The notes: a model not told the origin generated them from the letters alone. DNA of 64,000 nt from Argonema galeatum A003/A1 (GCF_023333595.1 NZ_JAIQZM010000008.1:36270-100269); one strand, 5' to 3'. Shown: positions 17,449-26,759, numbered from the stretch's first letter. Made by a program: numbers and translations.

Positions 17449-17841
17449 ATGTTTGTCGCAATTTCTCAACTAGGATTGGTTACAAATAGAGCCTTGCTGT
17501 CAAATGTAACATGGGAAACTCTGGAAAATTTGGATGTAGAGTTGGCAGGAACAGGCGCACGTTTAACTTATTTGGATGGGTGTCTAGAAATTATGTCTCC
17601 CTTATCTGAGGCTCATGAAGAACCTAAAAACACTTTAGGTCAGCTTTTAGAGATTTATATGCGGATGAAAAACATCCGCTTTTACGGACGGGGTAGTACG
17701 ACGATTGGGATGAAGGAATTGGGCGCAAGGAAAGAACCAGATGAGTCTTATTGTTTGGGTACGCGCAAGTCATCTACGATCTGCGTTTATCTGCCTTCAT
17801 CTGCGGTAAAAAAATATATCCCCAGCTTCCACCTATGCTAA
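17449..17841 (+). pseudogene. Uma2 family endonuclease (DUF820), 3'-truncated
   Basis: The first about 105 codons are clearly Uma2-like: WETLENLDVEL, ARLTYLDGCLEIMSPLSEAH, FYGRGSTTIGM, ARKEPDESYCLG. A full member continues with a strand carrying DLAIEVV and another 70 or so residues; here the frame instead runs into ATCTGCGTTTATCTGCCTTC, a piece of repeat family D, and ends after unrelated codons. The restriction-like active site is therefore incomplete. The start (ATG 17449) looks intact. The 3' end overlaps the start of the next gene by 7 nt. Confidence 0.75.
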
Positions 17842-20069
17842 CTCTCTCACAAGCGATCGCATTTGCCTACCAGTCTCTCCAAACTGGTCAAATATCTCAA
17901 GCTGAATCGATATGTCAGCAAATTCTTCAGCAGCAACCCGACTGCGGAGAAGCGCTACATTTGCTGGGTGCGATCGCACATCAGTCGGGTAAGCTGGATG
18001 ATGCTATTATCTACTATCTCCAGTGTATTGCTTTTTCCCCAAACTACGCCGAAGCTTACTACGGTTTGGGTGCTGCTTTACACCAGCAAGGTCAGTTATT
18101 AGAAGCAATATCATATTACCAACAAGCGATCACACTTAAGCCAAATTATATCGATGCACATTTCGATTTGGGTAATGCTTTCAAGCAGTTGGGCAATTTA
18201 TCGGCTGCTGTTAACCACTATCAGCAAACTATCGCTTTCAATCCCAATGATGCGGAAGCTCATGCTAACTTAGCAACTATCTATTTAGAAGAAGGCTTTA
18301 TTGTACCAGCTATTGTACATTACCAGCAAGCGATCGCACTCAGACCGGGCTTTCCAGGACTATACTACAATCTGGGTAATGCTTTTCTCGAACAGCGCCA
18401 GTATCCAGATGCGATCGCCCAATATCAACAAGCTTTAGCTATTGTACCACAATTTTTATATGCCTACCTTGGGATCGGCACTGCTTTAACGCACCTGTTT
18501 CGGTTTGAGGAAGCCATTGATTGCTTACAGCAAGCTTTAATTATAAGTCCAGATAGTCCTGAAGCCTACTTCTGTTTGGGGATAACTTTTGCTTCTCAGA
18601 ATCAAGTGGAAGAGGCAATTAACTTCTTACAAAAAGCATTGCAGGTTCAACCAGATTATACGAAAGCTTACTGGTACAACGTTTTTCTCTTACCTATCCT
18701 GTATGATAATTTAGATCGAATTATTTTCTGGCGTCAGCGCTTCTGTCGGGGTATTAATAACTTAATTCAACAGACTGCCTTAAATACATCTGAAAGTAGA
18801 AAGTTGGCTTTAAGCATCTTCAAACAAAAATCGATTAACTTCTTTCCTGCTTATCAAGGTTTTAATGAGCGGGGTGTACAGCGAAAACTAGGAAAGTTTT
18901 TGCATCAAGTGATGGTAGCTAATTATCCCCAATGGTCTATCCCTTTGTCAATGCCACCGCTGGGGAAAAATGAGAAAATCCGCATCGGATACATTTCCAC
19001 CCACTTTAGAAACCATACCGTAGCTAAGTTAACCATCGGCTGGTTGAAAAACTGCGATCGCAAAACCTTTGAAATTTATACCTATCAAGTTGCCCCTGAA
19101 GTAGATTCAATAACTGAAAGATTCAAATCTTACAGCGATAAATTTTATCATATCTATGGCAACATTGAGGCAATTTGTCAACAGGTAATTGCGGATAAAC
19201 TGCATATCCTGGTTTTCACAGACATTGGTATGAGTCCCGTGACCTACCAAATAGCCGGATTGCGTTTGGCACCCGTGCAATGTACAACTTGGGGACATCC
19301 AGTTACTACTGGTTTACCGACTATTGATTACTATTTATCAAGCGATTTAATGGAACCGGACAAGGCCCGATCGCACTATTCAGAAAAGTTAGTGCGTCTG
19401 CCTAACATCGCCATGTCTTATGAAAAACCAGATGTTCCCAAACTTACTAAAACTCGCTCTTATTTTAATCTCCGGGAAGATGCTATCATTTATCTTTCTT
19501 GTCAATCTTTATTTAAATACTTACCTCAATTTGACCAAATATTTGCCCAAATAGCTCAAAGTGTTCCCCAAGCCCAATTCGCCTTCATTTCCCATGATTC
19601 TCCAGTTGTTAATGCAGTATTTACAGCGCGTCTGGAACGGGCGTTTGCTAACTTAAATTTGGATAGTAAAGATTACTGTGTGCTTTTGCCTAGAATGTCA
19701 CATATTGAGTACTTCAACCTCAATTTAGTTTCAGATATTTTTCTAGATACCTTCAGTTGGTCAGGCGGTAATACCGCATTGGAAGCTATCGCCTGCGGTT
19801 TACCTGTGGTGACTTGTCCGGGAGAATTTATGCGCGGTCGTCACTCTTATGGAATTTTGAAGATGATGGGGATGACGGAGACGATCGCCCCAAATGAAGC
19901 CGAGTATGTTGAAATTGCTGTTAAACTGGGTTTAGAGCCAGATTGGCGGCAAGATATAGTCCGAAAAATATGCGATCGACATACCATGCTTTACGATGAT
20001 AGAAGCTGTATTACCGCACTAGAATCTTTCTACAAAACGCTAGTTCTAGGAAATAGAGTACCCTGTTAG
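17835..20069 (+). CDS. TPR protein with GT41 (OGT/SPINDLY-like) glycosyltransferase domain
   Basis: 744 residues from ATG 17835. The same frame is open from 17751, but that part is repeat DNA. The N-terminal half (about 1-290) is a run of tetratricopeptide repeats of the type AEAYYGLGAALHQQGQLLEA. The C-terminal half matches the O-GlcNAc transferase-like family: IRIGYISTHFRNHTVAKLT, LHILVFTDIGM, QCTTWGHPVTTGLPTIDYY, IFLDTFSWSGGNTALEAIA, CGLPVVTCPGEFMRGRHSYG. It probably transfers a sugar from a nucleotide donor to protein Ser/Thr in the cytoplasm; donor and target are unknown. No Shine-Dalgarno is seen because the upstream is the truncated Uma2/repeat junction, so its native promoter may have been lost. 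Confidence 0.88.
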   Translation: MLTLSQAIAFAYQSLQTGQISQAESICQQILQQQPDCGEALHLLGAIAHQSGKLDDAIIYYLQCIAFSPNYAEAYYGLGAALHQQGQLLEAISYYQQAITLKPNYIDAHFDLGNAFKQLGNLSAAVNHYQQTIAFNPNDAEAHANLATIYLEEGFIVPAIVHYQQAIALRPGFPGLYYNLGNAFLEQRQYPDAIAQYQQALAIVPQFLYAYLGIGTALTHLFRFEEAIDCLQQALIISPDSPEAYFCLGITFASQNQVEEAINFLQKALQVQPDYTKAYWYNVFLLPILYDNLDRIIFWRQRFCRGINNLIQQTALNTSESRKLALSIFKQKSINFFPAYQGFNERGVQRKLGKFLHQVMVANYPQWSIPLSMPPLGKNEKIRIGYISTHFRNHTVAKLTIGWLKNCDRKTFEIYTYQVAPEVDSITERFKSYSDKFYHIYGNIEAICQQVIADKLHILVFTDIGMSPVTYQIAGLRLAPVQCTTWGHPVTTGLPTIDYYLSSDLMEPDKARSHYSEKLVRLPNIAMSYEKPDVPKLTKTRSYFNLREDAIIYLSCQSLFKYLPQFDQIFAQIAQSVPQAQFAFISHDSPVVNAVFTARLERAFANLNLDSKDYCVLLPRMSHIEYFNLNLVSDIFLDTFSWSGGNTALEAIACGLPVVTCPGEFMRGRHSYGILKMMGMTETIAPNEAEYVEIAVKLGLEPDWRQDIVRKICDRHTMLYDDRSCITALESFYKTLVLGNRVPC

Positions 20070-20141
20070 TACGAATTGACTGCCAATTTTAGATTTAGTA
20101 CCGAAGAGCCAAAATCCTCTCATCCAAAATCTAAAATAGAG

Positions 20142-21170
20142 TTAAGTTTCCCGCAAGCGCCACAACTTAATAGAGCTGTCATCATGATTACTGGCAAAAG
20201 TCTCATCGGAATTTGTAGTGACCGACCAAAACCAGTTGGAATCGCCAGTGAGAGTGCCAAGCAATTTACCGTTGTCTATCTGCCACATCTTAATAGTATT
20301 GTCATTACCGCCACTAACGAGAGTTTCATTATCCGGGCTAATAGCAATAGAGAGAACCGCGCCAGAATGACCGGAGAGGGTGCGAAGCAATTTACCGCTA
20401 CTCAGTTGCCAAATCTTGATAGTATTGTCAGAACTGCCGCTGACTAGAGTCCGACCGTTATCACCTAGAGCTACCGAATCAATCCAGTTGGAATGACCTT
20501 TGAGGGTGCGAAGCATTTTGCCGTTGGAAAGCTGCCAAACCTTGATAGTATTGTCAGAACTGCCGCTCACCAGTGTTTTGCTATCGGGAGTGATGGCGAC
20601 AGCAGCAACCCAATTGGAATGACCTTTGAGGGTGCGTAGCATTTTGCCACTTGGAAGTTGCCAAATCTTAATCGTGTTGTCAAAACTGCCACTAACGAGA
20701 GTTGTACCATCCGGAGTGATGGCAAGAGACAGAACCGAGCCAGAATGACAAGTAAGGGTGCCAAGCAATTTACCGTTCCCGACGTTCCAAATCTTGATGC
20801 TGTTGTCATTACTGCCGCTAACCACAGTCTGTCCATCGGGACTAAAGGCAAGGCAAAGAACTGACCCAAGATGACCCGTAAGAGTGCCACGCAATTCGCC
20901 GTCTTCTAAGTTCCAAATCTTGATTGTGTTGTCAAAACTGCCACTAACGAGAGTTGTACCATCTGGACTGATAGCGATCGCACGAACGCAGTCTAAGTGT
21001 CCGGTAAGGGTGCCAAGCAATTTTTCGTTCTCAAGCTGCCAAATCTTGATTTCCTCACAGTTAGCACTCACAAGCAGCGGAGATACCGGACTGATGGCGA
21101 CAGCACGAATATAGTTGGAATTACTGGTGGCGGTTCTAACTTGGGGAGGACGGGGGTTAGGCGTATACAT
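20142..21170 (-). CDS. WD40-repeat protein (cytoplasmic type)
   Basis: About 342 residues, almost all seven WD40 blades with near-identical wording (LVSGSFDNTIKIWNL, LLGTLTGHLDCVRAIAISPD). No signal peptide is present, unlike the WD40 gene at 15788. The start is uncertain: TTG 21182 lies only 1 nt behind AAAGGAG, whereas ATG 21170 is 13 nt from it; ATG is chosen. The blades are so alike at DNA level that unequal recombination could change their number. Convergent with the TPR-glycosyltransferase; no enzymatic domain. Confidence 0.88.
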   Translation of the reverse strand: MYTPNPRPPQVRTATSNSNYIRAVAISPVSPLLVSANCEEIKIWQLENEKLLGTLTGHLDCVRAIAISPDGTTLVSGSFDNTIKIWNLEDGELRGTLTGHLGSVLCLAFSPDGQTVVSGSNDNSIKIWNVGNGKLLGTLTCHSGSVLSLAITPDGTTLVSGSFDNTIKIWQLPSGKMLRTLKGHSNWVAAVAITPDSKTLVSGSSDNTIKVWQLSNGKMLRTLKGHSNWIDSVALGDNGRTLVSGSSDNTIKIWQLSSGKLLRTLSGHSGAVLSIAISPDNETLVSGGNDNTIKMWQIDNGKLLGTLTGDSNWFWSVTTNSDETFASNHDDSSIKLWRLRET

Positions 21171-21565
21171 GGCTACGGTCAATCTCCTTTAGGCGTTGCA
21201 AAATCAGCTGGGTATTGGCAGGATGCGGTTCGAGTTAAGCCGCCTTTACTCCGAGTGCGAAAATCTGCACTTCAGCGGTTAAATCTAGGGCGCATTCTTG
21301 TAAAGAGGCGAACTCAGGGCCTAAAAATTTTATCATAACTCAAGCAATAAAAGGCAGATACTACACCTTAGATAAGGATTTGTCAACAGAAAAGTTATAG
21401 CATGAATTGCCAGCGGCTGCCTTGAGCCTTTTGCTTTAGAATGCCCAAGAAAGCCCCTAAACTCTCTAAATATGTCTTTTTTTATTTGCTTTTATTTTTT
21501 TCGCCTAGAGATAGCAGTTTGCGCGATCGCTCCTGCCGCCTCTGCAGACCATAAAAATGTCGCTC

Positions 21566-21717
21566 ATACCAAATCCGGGTTATTTACCCCCTTTATAGTG
21601 TGAAGTGTAGGGGTGAAGCATTGCGGCAATAAGTGTATTCCCAAGAGCCAAAGCCTTTCTACCGCAATGCTTCACCCAACTTATGGATAACGGGGGTTTT
21701 TATCCCGGATTTGGTAT
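21566..21717. mobile_element. 152-bp MITE, family B, copy 1
   Basis: Terminal inverted repeats ATACCAAATCCGGG at the left and CCCGGATTTGGTAT at the right, with an inner inverted repeat GGTGAAGCATTGCGG...CCGCAATGCTTCACC. By eye the whole 152 bp is identical, in reverse orientation, to 27055-27206. There is no ORF. Identity over the full length implies recent movement or gene conversion. Confidence 0.9.
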
Positions 21718-22005
21718 CACTTCCCTTATCCTTATAGTCCCAGTATTAATCTACACCAATTGCGCCTGTGCCAGCGCACGATGTTGTGCGGCTTGATATC
21801 CCTAGTACTTACGCATTCGATTTGGCACCTACTACATCTAGGGGCATGAATTGCCCCTACATCTAGGGGTAAAAGCGCCAACAATCATGGTAAGTCCCGG
21901 TCCCCCTACAATAGGTTTTGGCGATGCACAATCGCTAAGACGCATCTAAATTTTTCAAGCTCTTGACCGCACGGTAAGGTTTTCAGCCTCCCAAAAGTAC
22001 AATAT

Positions 22006-22083
22006 GACTTACGCTTTTCTCCCCCCTAGCCCTGCTGAGATTTGGAGGGTCGGGGGGGCAAAACCTTGGTTAGTGCGTAAGTC
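22006..22083. repeat. GACTTACGC...GCGTAAGTC palindromic repeat
   Basis: Ends GACTTACGC and GCGTAAGTC flank a C-rich then G-rich core (CCCCCCTAGCCC ... GGTCGGGGGGGC). Related ends and cores appear at about 24170-24255, 25785-25831, 38394-38403, 42793-42801 and 45888-45938. Confidence 0.7.
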
Positions 22084-22111
22084 CTGTACAATTTAGATGC
22101 GCCACAGTTTA

Positions 22112-23065
22112 TCAGGTTTCAGAACAGCGATCGAACCACTCCTGATAAGTTTTCTGATGTTGGGTATCTTCAAGCACAACTTCAACACGCACTAGCTTGC
22201 ACCCGTGAGGTTTCTGCTTAGCAATGGCATCTAAAAGCAAGCTCGCAGTTTTAAGAGAAGTAAATTCACCGCTGACATTTGGCTGAATGTCCGGTTTAAC
22301 AATTTCAGTCGCTTCAATAGCAGGAATTTCTCCTTGTCCTAAATCAATTTCTGCTAATATTTTTACTTCTGGACTGACTTGTTCAACAATCAGTACTTCA
22401 TACTGGACTGGCACCTGTACCATCCGAGTTTCGATTTGTTTGCGAACAACTACTTCGCCTACCTTTCGTTTGTTAAGGTTAACGACCAGTCGTTCTTCCA
22501 GTAACCGAATAACCTCTTCTTCCACAATATCTGGTGCGTCAGCATCTTCTGAGGAATCATCATTTTCAGGTAATTCTAGATGATCCTGCAACTCCTCTGT
22601 GGAAGACATCTGGTCTGCATAAGAGCTAGCGTAATGAGTTGGTGCCGGACTAACGTTAACGTTACCTATCACAGGCGATAGAGTATCCTTTGCCTGAACC
22701 GCTTCGACTGACCTTTGTGAAGACTGCATTCCCGAAGTCTGTGAGCTTGTGTGTTCAGGCATCGGCTGTATTTCAGTCATACTAATATCCACTAAAAGTG
22801 ATTGGCTTTGATAATTCACTTGCTGAATGTGGCTGCTTCTTAATAAAAACGGTCGTGAATTTCGCTGGGTATCAGCATCAGATATAACTAAGTTTAGCTG
22901 ACGTGACTTATCAAGATGTACATCCTTTACTCTGCCCAGAAAACGGCCTGCACTGTCCAACACATAAAAGTTTTTTAGCTTATTTCTTAGCTTATCCAGC
23001 AACACCTTTATCCGAAGATTTTTATTGGCAGTTTCAACCTTTTTTACAGATGTTTCGGTGTTCAT
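22112..23065 (-). CDS. Divergent PRC-barrel / YsnF-AvaK-like protein
   Basis: N-terminal PRC-barrel-like part (KNFYVLDSAGRFLGRVKDV, NLVISDADTQ), a disordered Ser/Pro middle with an acidic stretch, and a shortened YsnF/AvaK-type strand pattern (LLEERLVVNLNKRKVGEVVV, VQVPVQYEVLIVEQV). The C-terminal 60 residues are unlike the paralogues. The start is uncertain: ATG 23065 (317 residues) is chosen; a TTG at 23131 would add 22 residues, and neither has a clear Shine-Dalgarno. It is downstream of, and co-oriented with, three closer paralogues, but lacks the conserved upstream motif they share. Role unknown. Confidence 0.7.
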   Translation of the reverse strand: MNTETSVKKVETANKNLRIKVLLDKLRNKLKNFYVLDSAGRFLGRVKDVHLDKSRQLNLVISDADTQRNSRPFLLRSSHIQQVNYQSQSLLVDISMTEIQPMPEHTSSQTSGMQSSQRSVEAVQAKDTLSPVIGNVNVSPAPTHYASSYADQMSSTEELQDHLELPENDDSSEDADAPDIVEEEVIRLLEERLVVNLNKRKVGEVVVRKQIETRMVQVPVQYEVLIVEQVSPEVKILAEIDLGQGEIPAIEATEIVKPDIQPNVSGEFTSLKTASLLLDAIAKQKPHGCKLVRVEVVLEDTQHQKTYQEWFDRCSET

Positions 23066-23226
23066 ATCTTTGGCTATTTTGGAAAGTGTATTAATGGAAA
23101 AGTGGGATTGAATCTTTTCAAGCACAGGCAAAGCTTTTGTGTCGCTTTGCCTGTACTATTTTGAAATGCTGAAGACATTCAGCTAGCTGAAGAATTCTGT
23201 TGGCAAACCCGCTCTGACAGGACTAG

Positions 23227-24087
23227 CTATATACGATTAGGATTATCTACAACTGGATTACCTTCAGTGTTAATATCTAGCTCTTCGCGACGAACAGTTT
23301 CTTCGGCATCAACTGTATGGTGTTCGACTTCTTTTCGGAAACTTACTTCTTCACGTACAAAAGCTTGTTTTTGAATGTTAGCGCTTTCTTCGTAAACTTC
23401 CATACGCGCCACTTCCCCTGCCTGGAAGTCGGCATCGTTGGGAATTATCGCTCTTGCATCTGCGGGGGTGTTTCGCTCAATGACAATGCGCTCTTTTTCG
23501 ACTGAAACAGAAACTCGTGCCGTTTCTGTTTCCACGCGCTTACTAACCGCCACTTCACCTACCTTGTGGCGTTCCTTGTTGGCAATCAGCCGTTCTTCGT
23601 ACAGCCGTAATGTTTGACCTTCACCCTCATTTATGTCGTACAAGTACGGTTCTCGATCGTAGTTGTAGGTATCGCGATTATAACTTTGGGCTGCAAGAAT
23701 AGACTCTCCGGTATCAGCAGTTGCGGTAGAAGCCAGCGGACGATAAACTCCCCTCAACTGCTCTTCATAATCGTAGTCAACGGCTTGATTTTCGTTGTAT
23801 GCGGGTAAATTTTGAACTTGCTCTTTATTCAAACCATCGACAAAGACGCGATGCTGCTCGTAGTCGATGCGAGAAAGACCAACTGGAAGTAAAATTTTCT
23901 TGCCAAAAGCCCAAGTACCTGTGTCAATTACCAGATAGCGGAACCGACCGTTATTATCTACTAATACATCGTGAACGCTGCCTACTTTATCGCCTCCTTC
24001 TGTGTAGAGGTCGAGTTTTTTAATATCGTCGCCAGAAAAAGTTTCACGGTAATTTGGATAATAATCTTCAAGTTTTATAAGGGGCAT
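23227..24087 (-). CDS. PRC-barrel + YsnF/AvaK domain protein, paralogue 1
   Basis: 286 residues. The PRC-barrel (about 1-85) has KVGSVHDVLVDNNGRFRYLV and ILLPVGLSRIDYEQHRVFV. The middle linker has NYDREPYLYDINEG. The C-terminal charged domain (about 160-275) has LRLYEERLIANKERHKVGEV, then alternating K/R/E strands ending VDAEETVRREELDI. That domain (TIGR02271-type, DUF2382) is named after Bacillus YsnF and the Anabaena akinete marker AvaK and is often linked to stress or dormancy; its biochemical role is unknown. GAGGAG precedes the ATG. First of three intact tandem paralogues. Confidence 0.85.
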   Translation of the reverse strand: MPLIKLEDYYPNYRETFSGDDIKKLDLYTEGGDKVGSVHDVLVDNNGRFRYLVIDTGTWAFGKKILLPVGLSRIDYEQHRVFVDGLNKEQVQNLPAYNENQAVDYDYEEQLRGVYRPLASTATADTGESILAAQSYNRDTYNYDREPYLYDINEGEGQTLRLYEERLIANKERHKVGEVAVSKRVETETARVSVSVEKERIVIERNTPADARAIIPNDADFQAGEVARMEVYEESANIQKQAFVREEVSFRKEVEHHTVDAEETVRREELDINTEGNPVVDNPNRI

Positions 24088-24452
24088 CTTGTTTTCTCCT
24101 CAATTGGTATTACCAAAAATGTTAAAAATCTAGGTGATGGTTCCATCTTTCTAGCGAATGATTAAGCTTGCCCTCCCCGCCCCCCCAAATCTGGGAGCCC
24201 CCCTCCTCATTCCCCCCAGATTTGGGGGGCTAGGGGGGAGAAAAGCGTAAGTCCTAGCGGTCATGCTTCGCCCCTACATAATCTTGTAGCCCGAAGGGAG
24301 TAACGCTTCGGAAGAGCAATCCGCCTGTCCCGTACAAGCTTGTGGAAAACTCGATTTTTTGGGCATAGAGCATGAGCAATGTTTTATACCGCAAGGATTT
24401 CAGCAAATCGATCGAGTTTCCCGATCGCACGCTTGTACGGGAGAGCCCGGTT
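24088..24452. other. Upstream/intergenic region between paralogues 1 and 2
   Basis: Holds a conserved 20-bp motif (24144-24163), a C/G-rich GCGTAAGTC-type repeat (about 24170-24255), and an inverted pair TCCCGTACAAGC (about 24329) against GCTTGTACGGGA (about 24431) spanning roughly 110 bp. No gene seen. Confidence 0.6.
24144..24163 (-). promoter_or_regulatory. Conserved motif upstream of AvaK-like paralogue 1
   Basis: On + it reads CATCTTTCTAGCGAATGATT, 56 nt before the start codon of the gene at 23227-24087. Close matches lie at nearly the same distance before the other three array members, so it is probably a shared promoter or operator. Confidence 0.55.
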
Positions 24453-25397
24453 TTAGAAGCGATCGTCAGATGTTCTATTTTTCATCGAATTTACATCGCT
24501 GTCGATATCTAACTCTTCGCGACGAATCGTTTCCTCGGCGTCAACTGTTTCCCGATCTATTACTTTCTTGACTACAACTTCCTCGCGCACAAAGGCTTCT
24601 TTGCGAATGTCGGGAGTTTCTTCGTAAACTTCGATTCGCGCTACTTCCCCTTCCCGGAAGTTAGCCACGCCAGGAGCAACTGCTGTTCCGGCATCTGCTG
24701 GGGTAGTGCGCTCAACGACGATTCGCTCTTTTTCGATCGCAACAGAAACCCGTGCAGTTTCGGTTTCAACGCGCTTGCCAACTGCTACTTCACCAGTTTT
24801 GGCGCGAGTTTTGTTTGCAATCAGCCGTTCTTCGTACAGCTTGAATGTTTGGTGATTTTGTTCGTTCAACCCGTACAGGTAGGGTTCTCGCTCGTAGTTG
24901 TAGCTATCGCGATCGAAAGTTGTGTAGTTAGCTCGATCGCCGATCGCTGCTGGCGAGGAAATCGCATAATCGGCGTCAACAGGTGCGGCGGTTACTACAG
25001 GTAGCATCGCATCAGTTTCAGGATAAAGTGATGCTCCCATAGCGGGGGTGCGATATACGTTTCTCACTCGTTCTTCGTAATCGTAATCGGGTACAATGCG
25101 ATCGCTGTACTCAGGTAAGTTCTCCGCTTGCTCCTTAGTCATATTGGTGGCATATACGCGATCGGCTTCATACTCGATCCGAGACAGCCCAACAGGTAGT
25201 AAAACTTTCTTGCCAAAAATCCAAAAACCTAAATCGACGACCAAATAACGGAAATGACCGTTATCATCCACTAAAACATCGGTTACAGTGCCAATTTTTT
25301 CATCGGCTTCTGTATAAACACCAAACCCCTTGATGTCATCATCCTCAAAAGTCTCGCGGTAATTTGGATCGTATTCTTCGAGTTTCATTAGAGCCAT
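24453..25397 (-). CDS. PRC-barrel + YsnF/AvaK domain protein, paralogue 2
   Basis: 314 residues with the same layout as paralogue 1: PRC-barrel (KIGTVTDVLVDDNGHFRYLV, KVLLPVGLSRIEYEADRVY), a longer linker, then the charged YsnF/AvaK domain (FKLYEERLIANKTRAKTGEV to VDAEETIRREELDI). It is much closer to paralogue 3 than to the divergent gene at 22112. The extra linker residues (about 110-155) account for the length difference. No signal peptide or membrane segment; presumably cytoplasmic or membrane-surface. Own upstream motif at 25460-25480. Function unknown; stress association is inferred from the family. Confidence 0.85.
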   Translation of the reverse strand: MALMKLEEYDPNYRETFEDDDIKGFGVYTEADEKIGTVTDVLVDDNGHFRYLVVDLGFWIFGKKVLLPVGLSRIEYEADRVYATNMTKEQAENLPEYSDRIVPDYDYEERVRNVYRTPAMGASLYPETDAMLPVVTAAPVDADYAISSPAAIGDRANYTTFDRDSYNYEREPYLYGLNEQNHQTFKLYEERLIANKTRAKTGEVAVGKRVETETARVSVAIEKERIVVERTTPADAGTAVAPGVANFREGEVARIEVYEETPDIRKEAFVREEVVVKKVIDRETVDAEETIRREELDIDSDVNSMKNRTSDDRF

Positions 25398-25834
25398 GCT
25401 TATTTACCTCGGTTTTTTAATTTGATACTATTAACAATAAAAAATGGCTGTTAATTTTTCATCTTTCTATAGACTGAATTACTAGCTTTGCAGATTGACC
25501 AAAGGGTGTAGAACACTTAAGTATTTTGTTTATATGAAAAGATATGTATTAACTTTGAAAGTGCGTCTTTTATATGGTATTGCAAAAATTAATATTAAAT
25601 TATATTAAGGCTTGTGAAGTGAAATCAGCGTAAGTATTTATAGCCATAGTCGAATGGCACAAGTTAAGCAAAATTTGCTGCCCAGATCCCCGACTTCGCA
25701 GAAGTTGTCGGGGATCTAGATCCAGCTTATCTTAGTACCATTCAGCCATAGTCATGTGAGGAAAGTGGGGAGAAAAAGTCTTGTCCCCCCCAGATTTGGG
25801 GGGTTAGGGGGCTAGTGCGTAAGTTCTGGAGAAG
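25398..25834. other. Intergenic region between paralogues 2 and 3
   Basis: Contains the shared motif (25460-25480), an AT-rich stretch, a strong hairpin (AGATCCCCGACTT ... AAGTTGTCGGGGATCT, about 25685-25718) bracketed by GAATGGCAC and GTACCATTC, and a CCCCCCAGATTTGGGGGG stem with GTGCGTAAG end (about 25785-25826). No gene seen. Confidence 0.6.
25460..25480 (-). promoter_or_regulatory. Conserved motif upstream of AvaK-like paralogue 2
   Basis: On + the motif reads CATCTTTCTATAGACTGAAT, 62 nt before the start codon at 25397. It differs from the motif of paralogue 3 at only a few positions. Confidence 0.55.
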
Positions 25835-26683
25835 CTAGATATTGCGGGGTCGATCCACAACCGAAGTACCCTGGGTGTTTAGATCTAACTCTTCGCGACG
25901 CAGCGTTTCTTCGGCATCCACGGTTTCGCGATCGACTTCCTTGCGGATGGTAACTTCCTCCCGCACAAAGGCTTCTTTGCGAATGTCAGGAGTTTCTTCG
26001 TAGATTTCCACGCGAGCGATTTCCCCTTCGCGGAAATCAGCCTCACCGGGAGTCACTGCTCTTCCTGCGTCTGCTGGCGTAGTCCGCTCAACGACGACTC
26101 GCTCTTTTTCGATCGGAACTGAAACCCGTGCAGTTTCGGTTTCAACGCGCTTGCCAACTGCTACTTCACCAGTTTTGGAGCGAGTTTTGTTGGCAACTAG
26201 ACGTTCTTCGTACAGTCGGAGAGTCTGATGATCCCGCTCGTTGATGCCGTACAAAGTTGGTTCTTGTTCGTAGTTGTAGCTATCGCGATCGTAAGTTACA
26301 TCATCTGGCTCCTTGGCAACTTGAGGACGATAAACCCCTCTGACTTCATCTTCGTAATCGTAATCAATCCGGTCGAGGTCGTCGAACGCAGGTAAGTTTT
26401 CCACCTGCTCTTTTGTCAGCCCCGCCGCATATATGCGTTCCTCGTCCTCGTCGATCCGGGAACGACCAACTGGTAGCAAAACTTTTTTACCGAAAACCCA
26501 AAAGCCTGAATCGATGACGAAATAGCGAAAGCGACCGCTATTGTCATCAACCAGAACATCTGTCACGGTGCCAATCTTATCGTCGGTTCCATCGGCATAG
26601 ACATCAGCACCCTTGATATCATCGCCATCAAAAAGTTCGTCACGGTAATTGGGATAAAAATCTTTTATTTTTACAAGAGTCAT
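25835..26683 (-). CDS. PRC-barrel + YsnF/AvaK domain protein, paralogue 3
   Basis: 282 residues. PRC-barrel with DKIGTVTDVLVDDNSGRFRY and VLLPVGRSRIDEDEERIYA, linker with NYEQEPTLYGINERDHQ, and the charged domain LRLYEERLVANKTRSKTGEV to VDAEETLRREELDL. The YsnF/AvaK half is nearly the same as in paralogue 2, pointing to recent duplication or gene conversion. AAGGAGATAAGC precedes the ATG. Very acidic overall. The motif at 26740-26759 lies 56 nt upstream. Confidence 0.85.
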   Translation of the reverse strand: MTLVKIKDFYPNYRDELFDGDDIKGADVYADGTDDKIGTVTDVLVDDNSGRFRYFVIDSGFWVFGKKVLLPVGRSRIDEDEERIYAAGLTKEQVENLPAFDDLDRIDYDYEDEVRGVYRPQVAKEPDDVTYDRDSYNYEQEPTLYGINERDHQTLRLYEERLVANKTRSKTGEVAVGKRVETETARVSVPIEKERVVVERTTPADAGRAVTPGEADFREGEIARVEIYEETPDIRKEAFVREEVTIRKEVDRETVDAEETLRREELDLNTQGTSVVDRPRNI

Positions 26684-26739
26684 TGTATGCTTATCTCCTT
26701 ATCTACACATAAATCCTATAATCATTGGGTGTTTATCTG

Positions 26740-26759
26740 CATCTTTCTATAGAATGATA
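26740..26759 (-). promoter_or_regulatory. Conserved motif upstream of AvaK-like paralogue 3
   Basis: On + the motif reads CATCTTTCTATAGAATGATA, 56 nt before the start codon at 26683. This copy is the best match to the consensus of the four. Confidence 0.55.

Larger units (their letters stand above)
21183..22111. other. Long intergenic region with mobile palindromes
   Basis: No gene is supported in this 0.9-kb stretch. It contains MITE family B (21566-21717), a hairpin around CTAGGGGCATGAATTGCCCC (about 21838-21860), TACTTACGCA and GACTTACGC repeat ends (about 21810 and 22006), and a GACTTACGC...GCGTAAGTC element at 22006-22083. A 33-codon reverse frame (21235-21336) upstream of the WD40 gene is not convincing. 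Confidence 0.6.

Noticed and set aside
20142..21170. CRISPR-like or satellite repeat
   Set aside because: The periodicity of about 126 bp is that of WD40 blades with conserved coding sense.
21235..21336. 33-codon reverse ORF upstream of the WD40 gene
   Set aside because: No ribosome-binding site or recognisable sequence. A possible frameshifted link to the WD40 start was considered but cannot be supported.
20076..21338. Several + strand frames of 70-120 codons
   Set aside because: They mirror the repetitive WD40 codons on the opposite strand and have no start signals.
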